From Pedobacter punctiformis (lineage in GTDB: Bacteria; Bacteroidota; Bacteroidia; Sphingobacteriales; Sphingobacteriaceae): a stretch of DNA of 64,000 nt. Below are positions 36,702-45,146 of this stretch, piece after piece. The position numbers were made by a program, and so were the translations under genes. Location of the stretch: contig NZ_JAPWGM010000003.1 in NCBI RefSeq assembly GCF_027213715.1, positions 124,001-188,000 of the forward strand, written 5' to 3'. Under the pieces are notes generated by a model. It ran no database searches. It was given only the letters and a program-made list of their open reading frames with translations, and was not told where the DNA came from. Within the stretch, counting starts at the first letter, position 1. The number at the start of each line of letters is the position of its first letter.

Positions 36702-38126
36702 TTATCTTTCTAAATAGCCTGAGGCAAAGTTTATCCAGTCATTAACGCTCTTATCAAGATAGATATCTGGTTGTATCCCAATATTGTCTATCGGATAATC
36801 CGGTAACCTTGATGAACGATAAGTTGGCAATTGTAATAGATATTCGGGACAGCCAAAATCGAACATACGTGCTGCAGCATAGTCAAGTCCTCCAGAAGTA
36901 ACCGTTCCTATTATTTTTACTTTCTTGCTCTGTTTGGCTTTCATCACGAAGCTTTCTGCAGAACTTCCAACTCTTTTATCCGTCAAAATAACAACATGAT
37001 TAGGACTCTTTTTTAGAGGAATTACTTGTTGTATCGAAAAAATGCTATCCTTAAGATTTACAAATTTCCCCATGTTTTTTTTATAAAGTCCTATCCACCT
37101 CGTCACGGTGTTTATTTCCTCCTGCTTTTCTTTATTATTACTTATTGTTTTAATATAGTCTTCAAGTCCCTTAACCAAAGTTTGAGTTGCCAGATACTCA
37201 ACCCCTATATTCCTTATTGAATTGGTCATTATGTAAGGCAAAAGCATTTCATATGCATTGTCGGTCCCTCCCGAATTACCCCTGATATCGATAATCAAAT
37301 TTTCATACTGCATCAGAGATTGGTTGTTTGTTATAAGATCCTCAATGATTTCGACAAAAGGGTAATCAAAAGATGAGAGTTTAATTAGACTTGTTTTATT
37401 ACTAAGCTTTTTTATTCCAAATCCATAAAAATCTCCTACTTTCCTTTTAGTCTCCTGCGCTGTTAAAACGGATTGGCGTGATTCTATTATGAAAGCAGCG
37501 CCTGATTCTTTAAAATAGATGATGCTGTTTTTGAAAATCTCATAAGTGCCGGTTTTAAGTGTCTTGTCAAAGGAATAAAATTCATACGTTCCGTTAGGAT
37601 ATAGTCTAAACTTTATCTCTTTCTGTTTCCAGTAAGCAGAGGTAGAACTAATTACAAAACCCACCTTCACTCCATCACTGTTTTGGGTGATTCCAATTTC
37701 GTAAACCACACCGCCAGTCCATTCGAACCTGTTCTTCCAAATTCCCTCCAACGGATCATGATCGGCTTTTAGCCTTTTTCGGAAGCTTTCGATATCAATG
37801 TCAACCATTTCTGTGCTCCCAGCGCCATTTACATTTATGGAAGTTGCAGGATTTATCCATATGTGACCGTCCCTAAAAAAGGAAGTGTATTTTTTCAGGA
37901 CATCAAAACATCTGCCCTTTTCCAAGTTAGAAGCTTGCTCCATTAGTTGCTTTTTAAAACTATCATACACTATTTTATCCTTAGTTTTTTCTTCAAATCC
38001 TGGATACTCGCTTTCAATTTTTTTAATTAACCGGCCCAAAGCTTCGTTGCATTCACAAACAGTTTGTGCATGTACTATATTGTTAAAGAAAACTATTGCT
38101 ACTATCAGAAATATTCTAATCTTCAT
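36702..38126 (-). CDS. S41-family peptidase, secreted
   Basis: From ATG 38126 the protein has 474 residues and a signal peptide (MKIRIFLIVAIVFFNNIVHA). A farther start at 38198 would add 24 residues before the signal. The C-terminal half is an S41 (C-terminal-processing/tricorn-like) domain: LIIDIRGNSGGTDNAYEMLL, nucleophile Ser in DKRVGSSAESFVMKAKQ and Lys shortly after, then GTVTSGGLDYAA. No PDZ domain is evident. It cleaves proteins in the periplasm or outside. It is intact inside the otherwise eroded tRNA-Ser island. Confidence 0.85.
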   Translation of the reverse strand: MKIRIFLIVAIVFFNNIVHAQTVCECNEALGRLIKKIESEYPGFEEKTKDKIVYDSFKKQLMEQASNLEKGRCFDVLKKYTSFFRDGHIWINPATSINVNGAGSTEMVDIDIESFRKRLKADHDPLEGIWKNRFEWTGGVVYEIGITQNSDGVKVGFVISSTSAYWKQKEIKFRLYPNGTYEFYSFDKTLKTGTYEIFKNSIIYFKESGAAFIIESRQSVLTAQETKRKVGDFYGFGIKKLSNKTSLIKLSSFDYPFVEIIEDLITNNQSLMQYENLIIDIRGNSGGTDNAYEMLLPYIMTNSIRNIGVEYLATQTLVKGLEDYIKTISNNKEKQEEINTVTRWIGLYKKNMGKFVNLKDSIFSIQQVIPLKKSPNHVVILTDKRVGSSAESFVMKAKQSKKVKIIGTVTSGGLDYAAARMFDFGCPEYLLQLPTYRSSRLPDYPIDNIGIQPDIYLDKSVNDWINFASGYLER

Positions 38127-38356
38127 TTCTTTATAATTTTTATGACAACAAAGAAAGCTATTACAAAAGGTTATAAATTGTAAAAATCGTGCAGACATTT
38201 ATATGATGTGCAGGAGAGGTAATTCTTAATCATTGATTTTATGATTGACGGCTTTGACTTATTCCTACAAGTTTTCTGCTGGTGAAACCGCTGCAACATT
38301 TTGAAATCTTATGCGTCTACCTAGTAAACTAAAATAGTAACTATTGAAATTTATAT

Positions 38357-39196
38357 ATGAATACAAGTATTGTTCCCGTCCAGCATCCTTTACTAAAAGC
38401 ATACGTTCAATATTTCATTTTTTTTAATCATGATTCTCAGCAATGTTTTTCTTACCAGACTTTTCCAAATACAAATCTTTGTTTGGCACTATATAAGAAC
38501 AACAAAATTGATTATAAAGGAAATAAAGACATGAACCTTTGCAGTATAAATGTAGGTCGTAATACTTTTTCGAGCCGGCTTTTGGGATTTCATAACCAGC
38601 CTCTTAAGGTTGAGGTTAATTCTACATTAGATCAAATCTGTATTTTGTTTCATCCTGGTGGATTAAGGGAATTTACATCCGATACTTATGGTGATTTACT
38701 GAAACAAGAAGATGTATTTGACTGTATTTTCGGCAAGCAGACATGTATACTTGAAGAGATTTTTGAGTGTCACGATATGCAACAGAGAGGTGCGCTGCTT
38801 GAAGGCTTTCTTGCCAGTAAGTTATTGGCAAGAAGCAGGGATTGGAGAACACAATCTACCCTTGACCATATTAACAAAACTAAAGGAGGTGTTACCATCT
38901 GCGAACTGTCTAAATCCTTAAAAATAAATGAATCTACACTTTACCGCTCCTTCAAAGATGATTTAGGTCAAGGTCCAAAATATTTTATTCAGACAGTAAG
39001 GTTTAGGGCCGTGTTAAATTTATTGTTAGAGGGGCAGTATACAAATTTGACAGAACTAGCTTATAGAGGAATGTTCTATGATCAGTCACATTTTATTAAA
39101 GACTTTAAGTTACGTTCAGGCACGCGTCCCAATACCTTGAATCAAAACATTAAACTCGAACAGCGCTTATTGGCTTGGGTAACAAATGCTGTATAG
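38357..39196 (+). CDS. AraC-family transcriptional regulator
   Basis: The 279-residue protein has an N-terminal DUF6597-like sensor (IVPVQHPLLKAYVQYFIFFN) and a C-terminal AraC DNA-binding domain (ICELSKSLKINESTLYRSFK, then LTELAYRGMFYDQSHFIKDF). It is divergent from the S41 gene with 230 bp between starts. Its 3' end abuts a truncated gene on the other strand, which suggests a rearrangement just downstream. Confidence 0.88.
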   Translation: MNTSIVPVQHPLLKAYVQYFIFFNHDSQQCFSYQTFPNTNLCLALYKNNKIDYKGNKDMNLCSINVGRNTFSSRLLGFHNQPLKVEVNSTLDQICILFHPGGLREFTSDTYGDLLKQEDVFDCIFGKQTCILEEIFECHDMQQRGALLEGFLASKLLARSRDWRTQSTLDHINKTKGGVTICELSKSLKINESTLYRSFKDDLGQGPKYFIQTVRFRAVLNLLLEGQYTNLTELAYRGMFYDQSHFIKDFKLRSGTRPNTLNQNIKLEQRLLAWVTNAV

Positions 39197-39215
39197 TCTC
39201 TAATAGATAAATGAA

Positions 39216-39365
39216 CACAATAACCAGATCAGCCAATCCATCTTTGTTCAGATCGCCCTTTATATTGAAGATTGTTTTATTGAAACCCTCTTGTGCCATT
39301 GCATTCATTCCCAGAAACAAAATCAAATAAATACTATATAATTTTATCTTCTTATAAATCTTCAT
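39216..39365 (-). pseudogene. 5' fragment of a VCBS-type secreted protein
   Basis: About 50 codons encode a signal peptide (YSIYLILFLGMNAMAQ) and one calcium-loop motif, IKGDLNKDGLADLVIV. This matches the N-terminal layout of the protein at 44497-45084 (VKGDLNRDNIDDVVTV). Past the motif the frame runs into the end of the convergent AraC gene, so the rest of the gene is missing. Confidence 0.65.
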
Positions 39366-39438
39366 ATTTAAGCTCGCTCTCCAGCTTAGTCAGCCTTAAG
39401 CAGCTATTAAAATATTTCGTACACATCGAGTCGCTCAA

Positions 39439-39745
39439 TTATAATTTTTCACGATTTCCTGTCCAATGACCTACCAAAGCATAGACGTTTCCATTAAAAA
39501 TTTTCTTTCGTGGCGTTACCCATTCTATCCAGTGTCTTTTAGTCTGATATTCTTTTTCGTCAAACTCATGAACCTGAAATGGTAGAGGTTTATTGGCAAA
39601 CCTTCCCATAATCGCTCGTGCAACAGTCGAATTTCCATCACTTGGCGTTTCCGTTAAATCAATGATTATATTTTGATGCAGGAACAGGCTATCCAATGCC
39701 TGGTCAAACTCGCAATCAGCTTATTATTTCCCAGTGAATTGTTTA
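39439..39745 (-). pseudogene. S41 peptidase fragment
   Basis: The frame 39439-39696 reads IIIDLTETPSDGNSTVARAI and ends KKIFNGNVYALVGHWTGNREKL just where the catalytic Ser should follow. Upstream, NNSLGNNKLIA continues the same protein in another frame, with a shift near 39712. The fragment abuts the stop of the FAD monooxygenase gene. It is a different S41 subfamily from the intact gene at 36702. Both ends and the active site are lost. Confidence 0.7.
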
Positions 39746-40915
39746 TTTTCCGCCAAAAAAGTCCAGCATTGTATTCAATGCATTTTCAGAATGCATTTTT
39801 TCTCCATTTTCAAGTGATTCCTGTGCTATTAAGGAAGCTCTTTTTCGCATATTTATTTCATAAAAAGAAATGGCGGCTTGTACAGAATTGTGCTCGTTGT
39901 TTGTTAAACATTCACTCAGTTCCAAGGCATCAAGCATCGCCATATTTACGCCTTCGCCTGCAAATGGCGGCATTACGTGAGCAGCATCGCCCAGCATTGT
40001 TAAATTGGGTAAGGCTTTCCATGTCTGGTCTAAAGGCACACAGTTTATTGGCCGTGGAATAAATGGCGTAGTTGTATTTTCAAACAATTCATACCAAATG
40101 CTGCTCCATTCAGGATATGCTGTTTTAAACCAATCAAGCAGTTGTATTTTATCTGAAAAGTCTAAACCACTTTTTTCTGCCCAGTTTTCTTCAGCTTTAA
40201 AACTTGCATAAAACCCAATTTCGTTATTTGCCTTCTGTCCCATTAAAATATCTTTTTCATTTCCGAAAGCCATTATTTTCCCACCGCGAAGTATTGCAGA
40301 AATTTTCGGTAAAGATTTTTCAGCCTCATATACATTGCCTTCAAGCATGGTAATGCCCGTATAAAAAGATTTTATACCGGTTATGTAGGGCCTTATTTTA
40401 GAGTTGGCTCCATCTGCACCTATCACAATGTCTGCGTAGACCCTTTCTCTATTTTTGAAATGTAACAGCCAACCCTCGTCTTGCTCTTCCATTGATAAAA
40501 AGTGACTATTCCAAACAATATTCTCAGAGAGCAGCGAGTCTAGTAATATTTTCCGCAGGGCCCCACGGTCTATTTCAGGACGAAAATGTTCGTGTCCAAA
40601 ATTTTCGGTTTGTTTAGTTTCATGGCCGCTGAAAAATATCTCTGCCTTTTCATTGGTGATTGTCTCTTTGTCGGCACCAGGCATATAATTCTTTTTAAAC
40701 TCATCTAATAAGCCGGCTTTTCGTAAAGCGGCTAATCCTAAATCATCGTGCAGATCAAGAGGCGAACCCTGCACCCTTGCATTTTTATCAATATCTCTTT
40801 CATACACTTTTACATCAACTCCTTTGAGCTGTAAAAGTCTTGCCAATGTCAGTCCGCCAGGACCACCACCGATGATTGCTATTTTTTTATTCTTCAGTAA
40901 CATAATTTTACACAT
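39743..40915 (-). CDS. Tet(X)-like FAD-dependent monooxygenase
   Basis: The 390-residue flavoprotein has a GxGxxG dinucleotide site (KKIAIIGGGPGGLTLARLLQ), a middle DG motif (IVIGADGANSKIRP) and the second FAD motif (MLGDAAHVMPPFAGEGVNMA). This is the layout of class A hydroxylases. Blocks such as YERD near residue 40 and GDAAHLMPPFAG-type residues resemble Tet(X), the flavin enzyme that inactivates tetracyclines, though similarity looks moderate; resistance cannot be claimed. An in-frame ATG at 40903 is an alternative start. The AraC gene 62 bp upstream on the same strand may regulate it. Confidence 0.85.
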   Translation of the reverse strand: MCKIMLLKNKKIAIIGGGPGGLTLARLLQLKGVDVKVYERDIDKNARVQGSPLDLHDDLGLAALRKAGLLDEFKKNYMPGADKETITNEKAEIFFSGHETKQTENFGHEHFRPEIDRGALRKILLDSLLSENIVWNSHFLSMEEQDEGWLLHFKNRERVYADIVIGADGANSKIRPYITGIKSFYTGITMLEGNVYEAEKSLPKISAILRGGKIMAFGNEKDILMGQKANNEIGFYASFKAEENWAEKSGLDFSDKIQLLDWFKTAYPEWSSIWYELFENTTTPFIPRPINCVPLDQTWKALPNLTMLGDAAHVMPPFAGEGVNMAMLDALELSECLTNNEHNSVQAAISFYEINMRKRASLIAQESLENGEKMHSENALNTMLDFFGGK

Positions 40916-40977
40916 TTTAATTTACCATGTAAAAGTATTGGGATAGCAAGAAATGAAATAGTAAAAATCAGCCGTTT

Positions 40978-41733
40978 TTAAGAAGGAAGTTTTCTGACTG
41001 CAGTAATATCAATAAAACGGTCATCTTTGTTTTTGCTTAACTCTTTTGGGGTAACACCGGCATATTTCTTAATCTCTTTGATAAAATGGTTTTGGTCCGT
41101 AAAGTTTTGCTCAGGAAAAAGGTTACCTTCACTGATGTGTTTGAAAGAGGCTCCGAAACGAAGAATATTACAATATGTTTTGAGCGAAATTCCGAACTGC
41201 TGATTGAAATACCGGTTGATTTGCCGGCTGCTCCAATAAACGCTATCGGACAATTCTTTTACTGTAATTGAACCATTGGATAAATAAATAAGTTCAAATA
41301 ATTTCTTTTTGCGGCTGTCAGTGTTTTCAGGTGAAAGGGCTTTTATCTTTTGCATTGCCTTGCTGCAAAAATTTTCGAGACTGTTCATATCATCATCTTC
41401 AAATTTCCAAAAATCATTTGGAATGTTTTTCCCCTCATTAAGCAGGTCTTTGATTGAACTTCCAAGCAGGTATTCCACAGCCAATAATTTAAACCCTATC
41501 GAAAACATTTTCATGCCTGCTTCGATGATTACCTGGCTGGGCACTGTATCAATCCCTCTCAATATCATTTCCCAATTCCCGGAACTCATTTTCATCACCA
41601 TCATATCAACCATGCCATTGGGCAGTATAGTAGTCGGAATATCTTTTCCAGTGTTGTTTTCTAACAGCCAAAAGCTATGGACAAAATGTGAAATAGAATG
41701 GTCAGGCAAAGCTGATCGGATTATTAAATTCAT
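40978..41733 (-). CDS. AraC-family transcriptional regulator
   Basis: The 251-residue protein has a DUF6597-like N-terminus (FVHSFWLLENNTGKDIPTTI) and an AraC domain (ITVKELSDSVYWSSRQINRY, then FTDQNHFIKEIKKYAGVTPK). It lies directly upstream of the Tet(X)-like gene on the same strand and probably controls it, a frequent pairing for monooxygenase genes. Confidence 0.88.
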   Translation of the reverse strand: MNLIIRSALPDHSISHFVHSFWLLENNTGKDIPTTILPNGMVDMMVMKMSSGNWEMILRGIDTVPSQVIIEAGMKMFSIGFKLLAVEYLLGSSIKDLLNEGKNIPNDFWKFEDDDMNSLENFCSKAMQKIKALSPENTDSRKKKLFELIYLSNGSITVKELSDSVYWSSRQINRYFNQQFGISLKTYCNILRFGASFKHISEGNLFPEQNFTDQNHFIKEIKKYAGVTPKELSKNKDDRFIDITAVRKLPS

Positions 41734-41846
41734 TGTATCACTTTACTAGATTATTTTGATCTCACCAGCAACATACTCTTTGTAGCGAAATTGGGAGTTT
41801 CAATATCGTTTACCGGGATAATTCTTTATAGAATAACAAAAAGGGA

Positions 41847-42088
41847 TTATCTGTTTTCAATCCAATCCACCAATAATTTTCGTTCCGCAAAAAGCCATTT
41901 TCCGTTTTGCTTTACAAAAGTATCATGGTAACGAATGGCTGCGATCATCAGTTTTTGCTTGCCATCTTCCATAGTTAAATGATGCGCCATGCAATAGGCA
42001 ATGCCAGTAGCTTTATCGCCATTCAGCTTACAGTACTTTGCCCGTTAAAGTGCATGGTGGTGGTGTATGTGTTTAGATTGTCAAATAC
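41847..42088 (-). pseudogene. broken SnoaL/NTF2-like gene
   Basis: The minus strand reads VFDNLNTYTTTMHFNGQSTV and, after a frameshift, LNGDKATGIAYCMAHHLTME, then IRYHDTFVKQNGKWLFAERK to a stop at 41847-41849. This is the end of a SnoaL-type NTF2-fold protein. The N-terminus is missing where tRNA-like sequence begins (about 42089). Confidence 0.75.
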
Positions 42089-42222
42089 AGGATTCGAACC
42101 TACTTCTTAACTATACCATAAACATTGATTTTTTCATTTTTGGAATTAAAAGTGCCACGATAATGCCACAATCTTTTCCTTTGCTTTCAAAAATCAATTT
42201 TGAAGTCTCTATTTAGCTAGTG

Positions 42223-42307
42223 CGGAAAGCGAGGGATTCGAACCCCCGGACCTGTTACAGTCAACAGTTTTCAAGACTGCCGCATTCGACCACTCTGCCA
42301 GCTTTCC
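42223..42307 (-). tRNA. tRNA-Ser (anticodon TGA)
   Basis: Class II tRNA of 85 nt on the minus strand: acceptor GGAAAGC (42307-42301) pairs with GCTTTCC (42230-42224), discriminator G at 42223. The anticodon loop CTTGAAA carries TGA at 42273-42271. A long variable arm and T arm GTTCGAATC are present. The 3' end is duplicated at 35563, marking it as an integration site. Confidence 0.96.
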
Positions 42308-42311
42308 GCTG

Positions 42312-42342
42312 CAAAAATACAAACACAGATCACTTCCACAAA
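42312..42342 (-). promoter_or_regulatory. promoter of tRNA-Ser
   Basis: On the minus strand TTTG (42342-42339) and TATTTTTG (42319-42312) are 19 bp apart, matching TTTG-N19-TAnnTTTG. The tRNA 5' end at 42307 is five bases downstream, so the transcript may begin near the mature end. Confidence 0.8.
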
Positions 42343-42429
42343 CTTTATCTGCAATTTCTACGTGATATATTTGTAAGCATAAGATAACCAAGCCACAAAT
42401 TTTATGAAAACAGTCTTGAATGGGAGAAT

Positions 42430-43893
42430 TTAACCTAATATAGATTTCAAAATATCGAAAGCTTTTAACATTTCATTTTCTTCAAGCGAAGCAAAACCCA
42501 TTCTTAACGAATTGATGGAAAAAGATTCATTTTTATAAAAATTTCCATTTCCGATTTGGAGACCTCTTTTTGATGCTTCTTCGGACATTTTGAGTAAATC
42601 AATTTTTTTATCAAAATTTGCCCATATCCCCAGTCCGCCCTCTGGTATGCTAAATTCTATCCTATTGCTAAAGCTAGATTGGAGTATCTGGCAAAAAAAG
42701 TTTCTGCGCTGTCTGTATATTTTCAATGATTTCCGAAAATGCCTTTCCATTTCTCCGTTATTAAACATTACGGCAAATGCTTCTTCCAAAAGCGTGTCTC
42801 CTTGCTTATCTATCAATTGCCGTAATGATGCCGAAGCATCAATAAATTTAGAGGGGCCCGTCATAAATCCAATTCGTAATGCTGGGGCAAAAGTTTTTGA
42901 AATAGAACCAATATAAATCACATTGTGATTATGGTCAATACTTGCTAATGGTAAATATGGTTTATTATCGTAATGAAAGTCAAAGTCATAATCATCTTCA
43001 ATAATTGCAAAATGATGCATTTTGGCCAGTTTTAATAGCTTTAACCTCCGCTCCATACTCATGGTTACCGTTGTAGGAAAATGATGATGTGGTATAGTAT
43101 ATATAGCCTTTATTTTTTTATGTTTTAAGCTTTCTTCCAGATAATCGATATCCATTCCGTTACTGTCAATGGGAATCCTCAGAAGATTTGCACCCGAATA
43201 TTTAAAAGTATCATCTGCAAAGCAGTAGTTTGAAAGGCCTACAGCTATGTTATCACCAGGTTTGATCAGCAATTGTGAGGCTAAATAAATTCCCATCTGG
43301 CTTCCTTTTGTAATTAGTACATCTTCAGCTGAAACAACTAAACCTCTGGTATTAGAAAGATAATTTGAAATGGAGAAACGCAGGTGTTCTGATCCTTTTG
43401 AACTGCCATATTTCAGAAAGTTTTTGCCATAAAATTTCCTGGAAAGACTTCGATATTCTCTCATTAATAAATCTACAGGTGCTAGACGAACATCAGGAAA
43501 GCCATCGTCAATAGTTAAAACAGCTTGTTGGAAATTTTCGCCGGGCAAAGCATTTTCAAAATTATTATCCCAGGAAAATGCTTCTTTAACAACTTTGTTT
43601 TTATCTGTTTCAGCTCTTTTAATTTTAGACAGCGCAGGTAATCCTGAAAGTACAAATACACCTTTTCGTTCAATAGATTCGGCCCAGCCCTGACTAATTA
43701 GTTCTTCGTAAGCTAATTTTATTGTGTTTCTGTTTACTCCAATCAATGCTGCAAGTGTACGGGAACTGGGCAATATATCTGATGGTTTTAATGTGCCATT
43801 GGTAATCAGTGTTATAAAACTATTGCATACCTGAATATGTAATGTTATGGCGGTATTTCTATGAACTGGAATTAATGATTTATAGGGTAGCAT
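42430..43893 (-). CDS. MocR/PdxR-type GntR-aminotransferase regulator
   Basis: The 487-residue protein has a GntR winged helix at residues about 15-80 (PSSRTLAALIGVNRNTIKLA) and a fold type I aminotransferase domain. The PLP lysine is in YIGSISKTFAPALRIGFM, and the cofactor-ring contact is in AIIEDDYDFDFHYDN. Such regulators usually sense PLP or an amino compound and act on a divergent gene. The DoxX gene at 44004 diverges from it with 110 bp between starts and is the obvious candidate. Confidence 0.93.
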   Translation of the reverse strand: MLPYKSLIPVHRNTAITLHIQVCNSFITLITNGTLKPSDILPSSRTLAALIGVNRNTIKLAYEELISQGWAESIERKGVFVLSGLPALSKIKRAETDKNKVVKEAFSWDNNFENALPGENFQQAVLTIDDGFPDVRLAPVDLLMREYRSLSRKFYGKNFLKYGSSKGSEHLRFSISNYLSNTRGLVVSAEDVLITKGSQMGIYLASQLLIKPGDNIAVGLSNYCFADDTFKYSGANLLRIPIDSNGMDIDYLEESLKHKKIKAIYTIPHHHFPTTVTMSMERRLKLLKLAKMHHFAIIEDDYDFDFHYDNKPYLPLASIDHNHNVIYIGSISKTFAPALRIGFMTGPSKFIDASASLRQLIDKQGDTLLEEAFAVMFNNGEMERHFRKSLKIYRQRRNFFCQILQSSFSNRIEFSIPEGGLGIWANFDKKIDLLKMSEEASKRGLQIGNGNFYKNESFSINSLRMGFASLEENEMLKAFDILKSILG

Positions 43894-44003
43894 CGGGCTT
43901 GTATTTATAATTATCCGGATACAAATATAAATATCGCATGTAATATTGGGCTAGTAATTTTATTAAATCTGGACTATAAATACAGCCCAGATAGATCATA
44001 ATT

Positions 44004-44474
44004 TTGCAGTATAAAAATAAAATATTTATGAAAAATTCATTTAAAATTGCTCAACTTCTTCTACGTTTTTCACTGGGTATAAGTTTTTTAACACCTGTAT
44101 CAGACAGATTAGGGTTTTTAGGACCAATGGGCAACAAAAATATTGAATGGGGCAACTGGAATAACTTTATTGATTATACCGCTACGTTAATGCCTTTTCT
44201 TAGCAGACCTGTTGTTAATGTAATGGGTATTATGGCCACAATAGCCGAGGTTATCATCGGAATTCTACTCATTATTGGTTTTAAAACCCGCTATGCTGCG
44301 CTTGCCAGCTGCATGTTAACGCTGACTTTCATTGTTTGTATGAGTTTGTTTTTAGGGGTTAAAGCACCGATTAACTTCTCAACATTTACAGTTTGTTCAG
44401 CAAGTTTATTACTTTCGGCTGTTCCTGGCTATAAATGGAGTATTGATGATTTATCAGACGATGCATCCAAATAA
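44004..44474 (+). CDS. DoxX-family membrane protein
   Basis: The 156-residue protein has four predicted membrane helices (starting RFSLGISFLTPV, VMGIMATIAEVIIGILLIIG, AALASCMLTLTFIVCMSLFL and FTVCSASLLLSAVPG). The first carries the DoxX-type LRFSLGISF...R region. DoxX-like proteins are poorly defined inner-membrane proteins linked to redox stress in some bacteria. Divergent from the MocR-type gene. Confidence 0.82.
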   Translation: MQYKNKIFMKNSFKIAQLLLRFSLGISFLTPVSDRLGFLGPMGNKNIEWGNWNNFIDYTATLMPFLSRPVVNVMGIMATIAEVIIGILLIIGFKTRYAALASCMLTLTFIVCMSLFLGVKAPINFSTFTVCSASLLLSAVPGYKWSIDDLSDDASK

Positions 44475-44496
44475 TGGAAATATAATAAGGAGTAAA

Positions 44497-45084
44497 TTAA
44501 TACATAAAATCGAAGGGGCGAAAATTTTTTAAATCAGGTAGAGGGCTAATTTTTACAACACTTATTTTTTCTTCTGATATTTTATCTGTTTCATATTCAA
44601 TCTTCCTATCTATTTTTTTGCCTGTCAATAAATTATAATCTGTAAATGTTATGTTTCCAGGGGAGGCATAATGATAGGTGTAACCAATTAATTCGAAATT
44701 GTTGTTTTGAAATCTGAATTTATGTGTCATATTTCCACGTATCATTTGATTTTGGAATATCAAAATGCCTTTAACAATTTTCAAATTTTCTAAAACACAT
44801 GCCGAAGTATTCTCCCCATTTGGGAAGTTTTCCATCACTGCAATTTTGGATTTTAAAACAGTAACATCCTTTCCATCTTTTCTTCGGAATTTTATTTCTA
44901 GCAAAAACGGGTGATGAATATCGGTTGTATCTTCTTTTACAGTCACCACGTCATCTATATTATCCCTATTTAAATCTCCCTTAACATGGTATACTAACTT
45001 GTTGTAGTTATTATTCTGGGCAATAGCCTGATTAGAGATCAATAAAAGAAGATAAGTGCTTATTAATGGTATTACGATTTTCAT
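44497..45084 (-). CDS. secreted VCBS-like protein of unknown function
   Basis: From ATG 45084 the protein has 195 residues and a signal peptide (MKIVIPLISTYLLLLISNQA). An earlier in-frame start at 45120 would put 12 residues before it. It carries one calcium-loop motif, VKGDLNRDNIDDVVTV, followed by a beta-rich domain. It is related to the fragment at 39216-39365. It lies downstream of the metalloprotease gene on the same strand. Confidence 0.65.
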   Translation of the reverse strand: MKIVIPLISTYLLLLISNQAIAQNNNYNKLVYHVKGDLNRDNIDDVVTVKEDTTDIHHPFLLEIKFRRKDGKDVTVLKSKIAVMENFPNGENTSACVLENLKIVKGILIFQNQMIRGNMTHKFRFQNNNFELIGYTYHYASPGNITFTDYNLLTGKKIDRKIEYETDKISEEKISVVKISPLPDLKNFRPFDFMY

Positions 45085-45146
45085 AATTTGGAATAACAGA
45101 TCATAATGACTATTGACCAAGCTTTATAGATGAGTTGAGGACACCT

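Larger units (their letters stand above)
35563..42245. mobile_element. decayed integrative element at tRNA-Ser
   Basis: The 6.7-kb segment lies between two copies of the tRNA-Ser 3' end. It holds a C-terminal integrase relic, at least three other broken genes, and intact S41 protease, AraC (two) and Tet(X)-like genes. TGCCAC words near both ends (35646, 42153, 42165) may be arm-type integrase sites. The element has lost its own integrase and is probably fixed. Between 35590 and 36300 no intact gene was found. Confidence 0.65.

Noticed and set aside
42209..42391. 60-codon minus-strand frame with [20 protein letters not shown]
   Set aside because: It is the translation of tRNA-Ser, a well-known false protein pattern.
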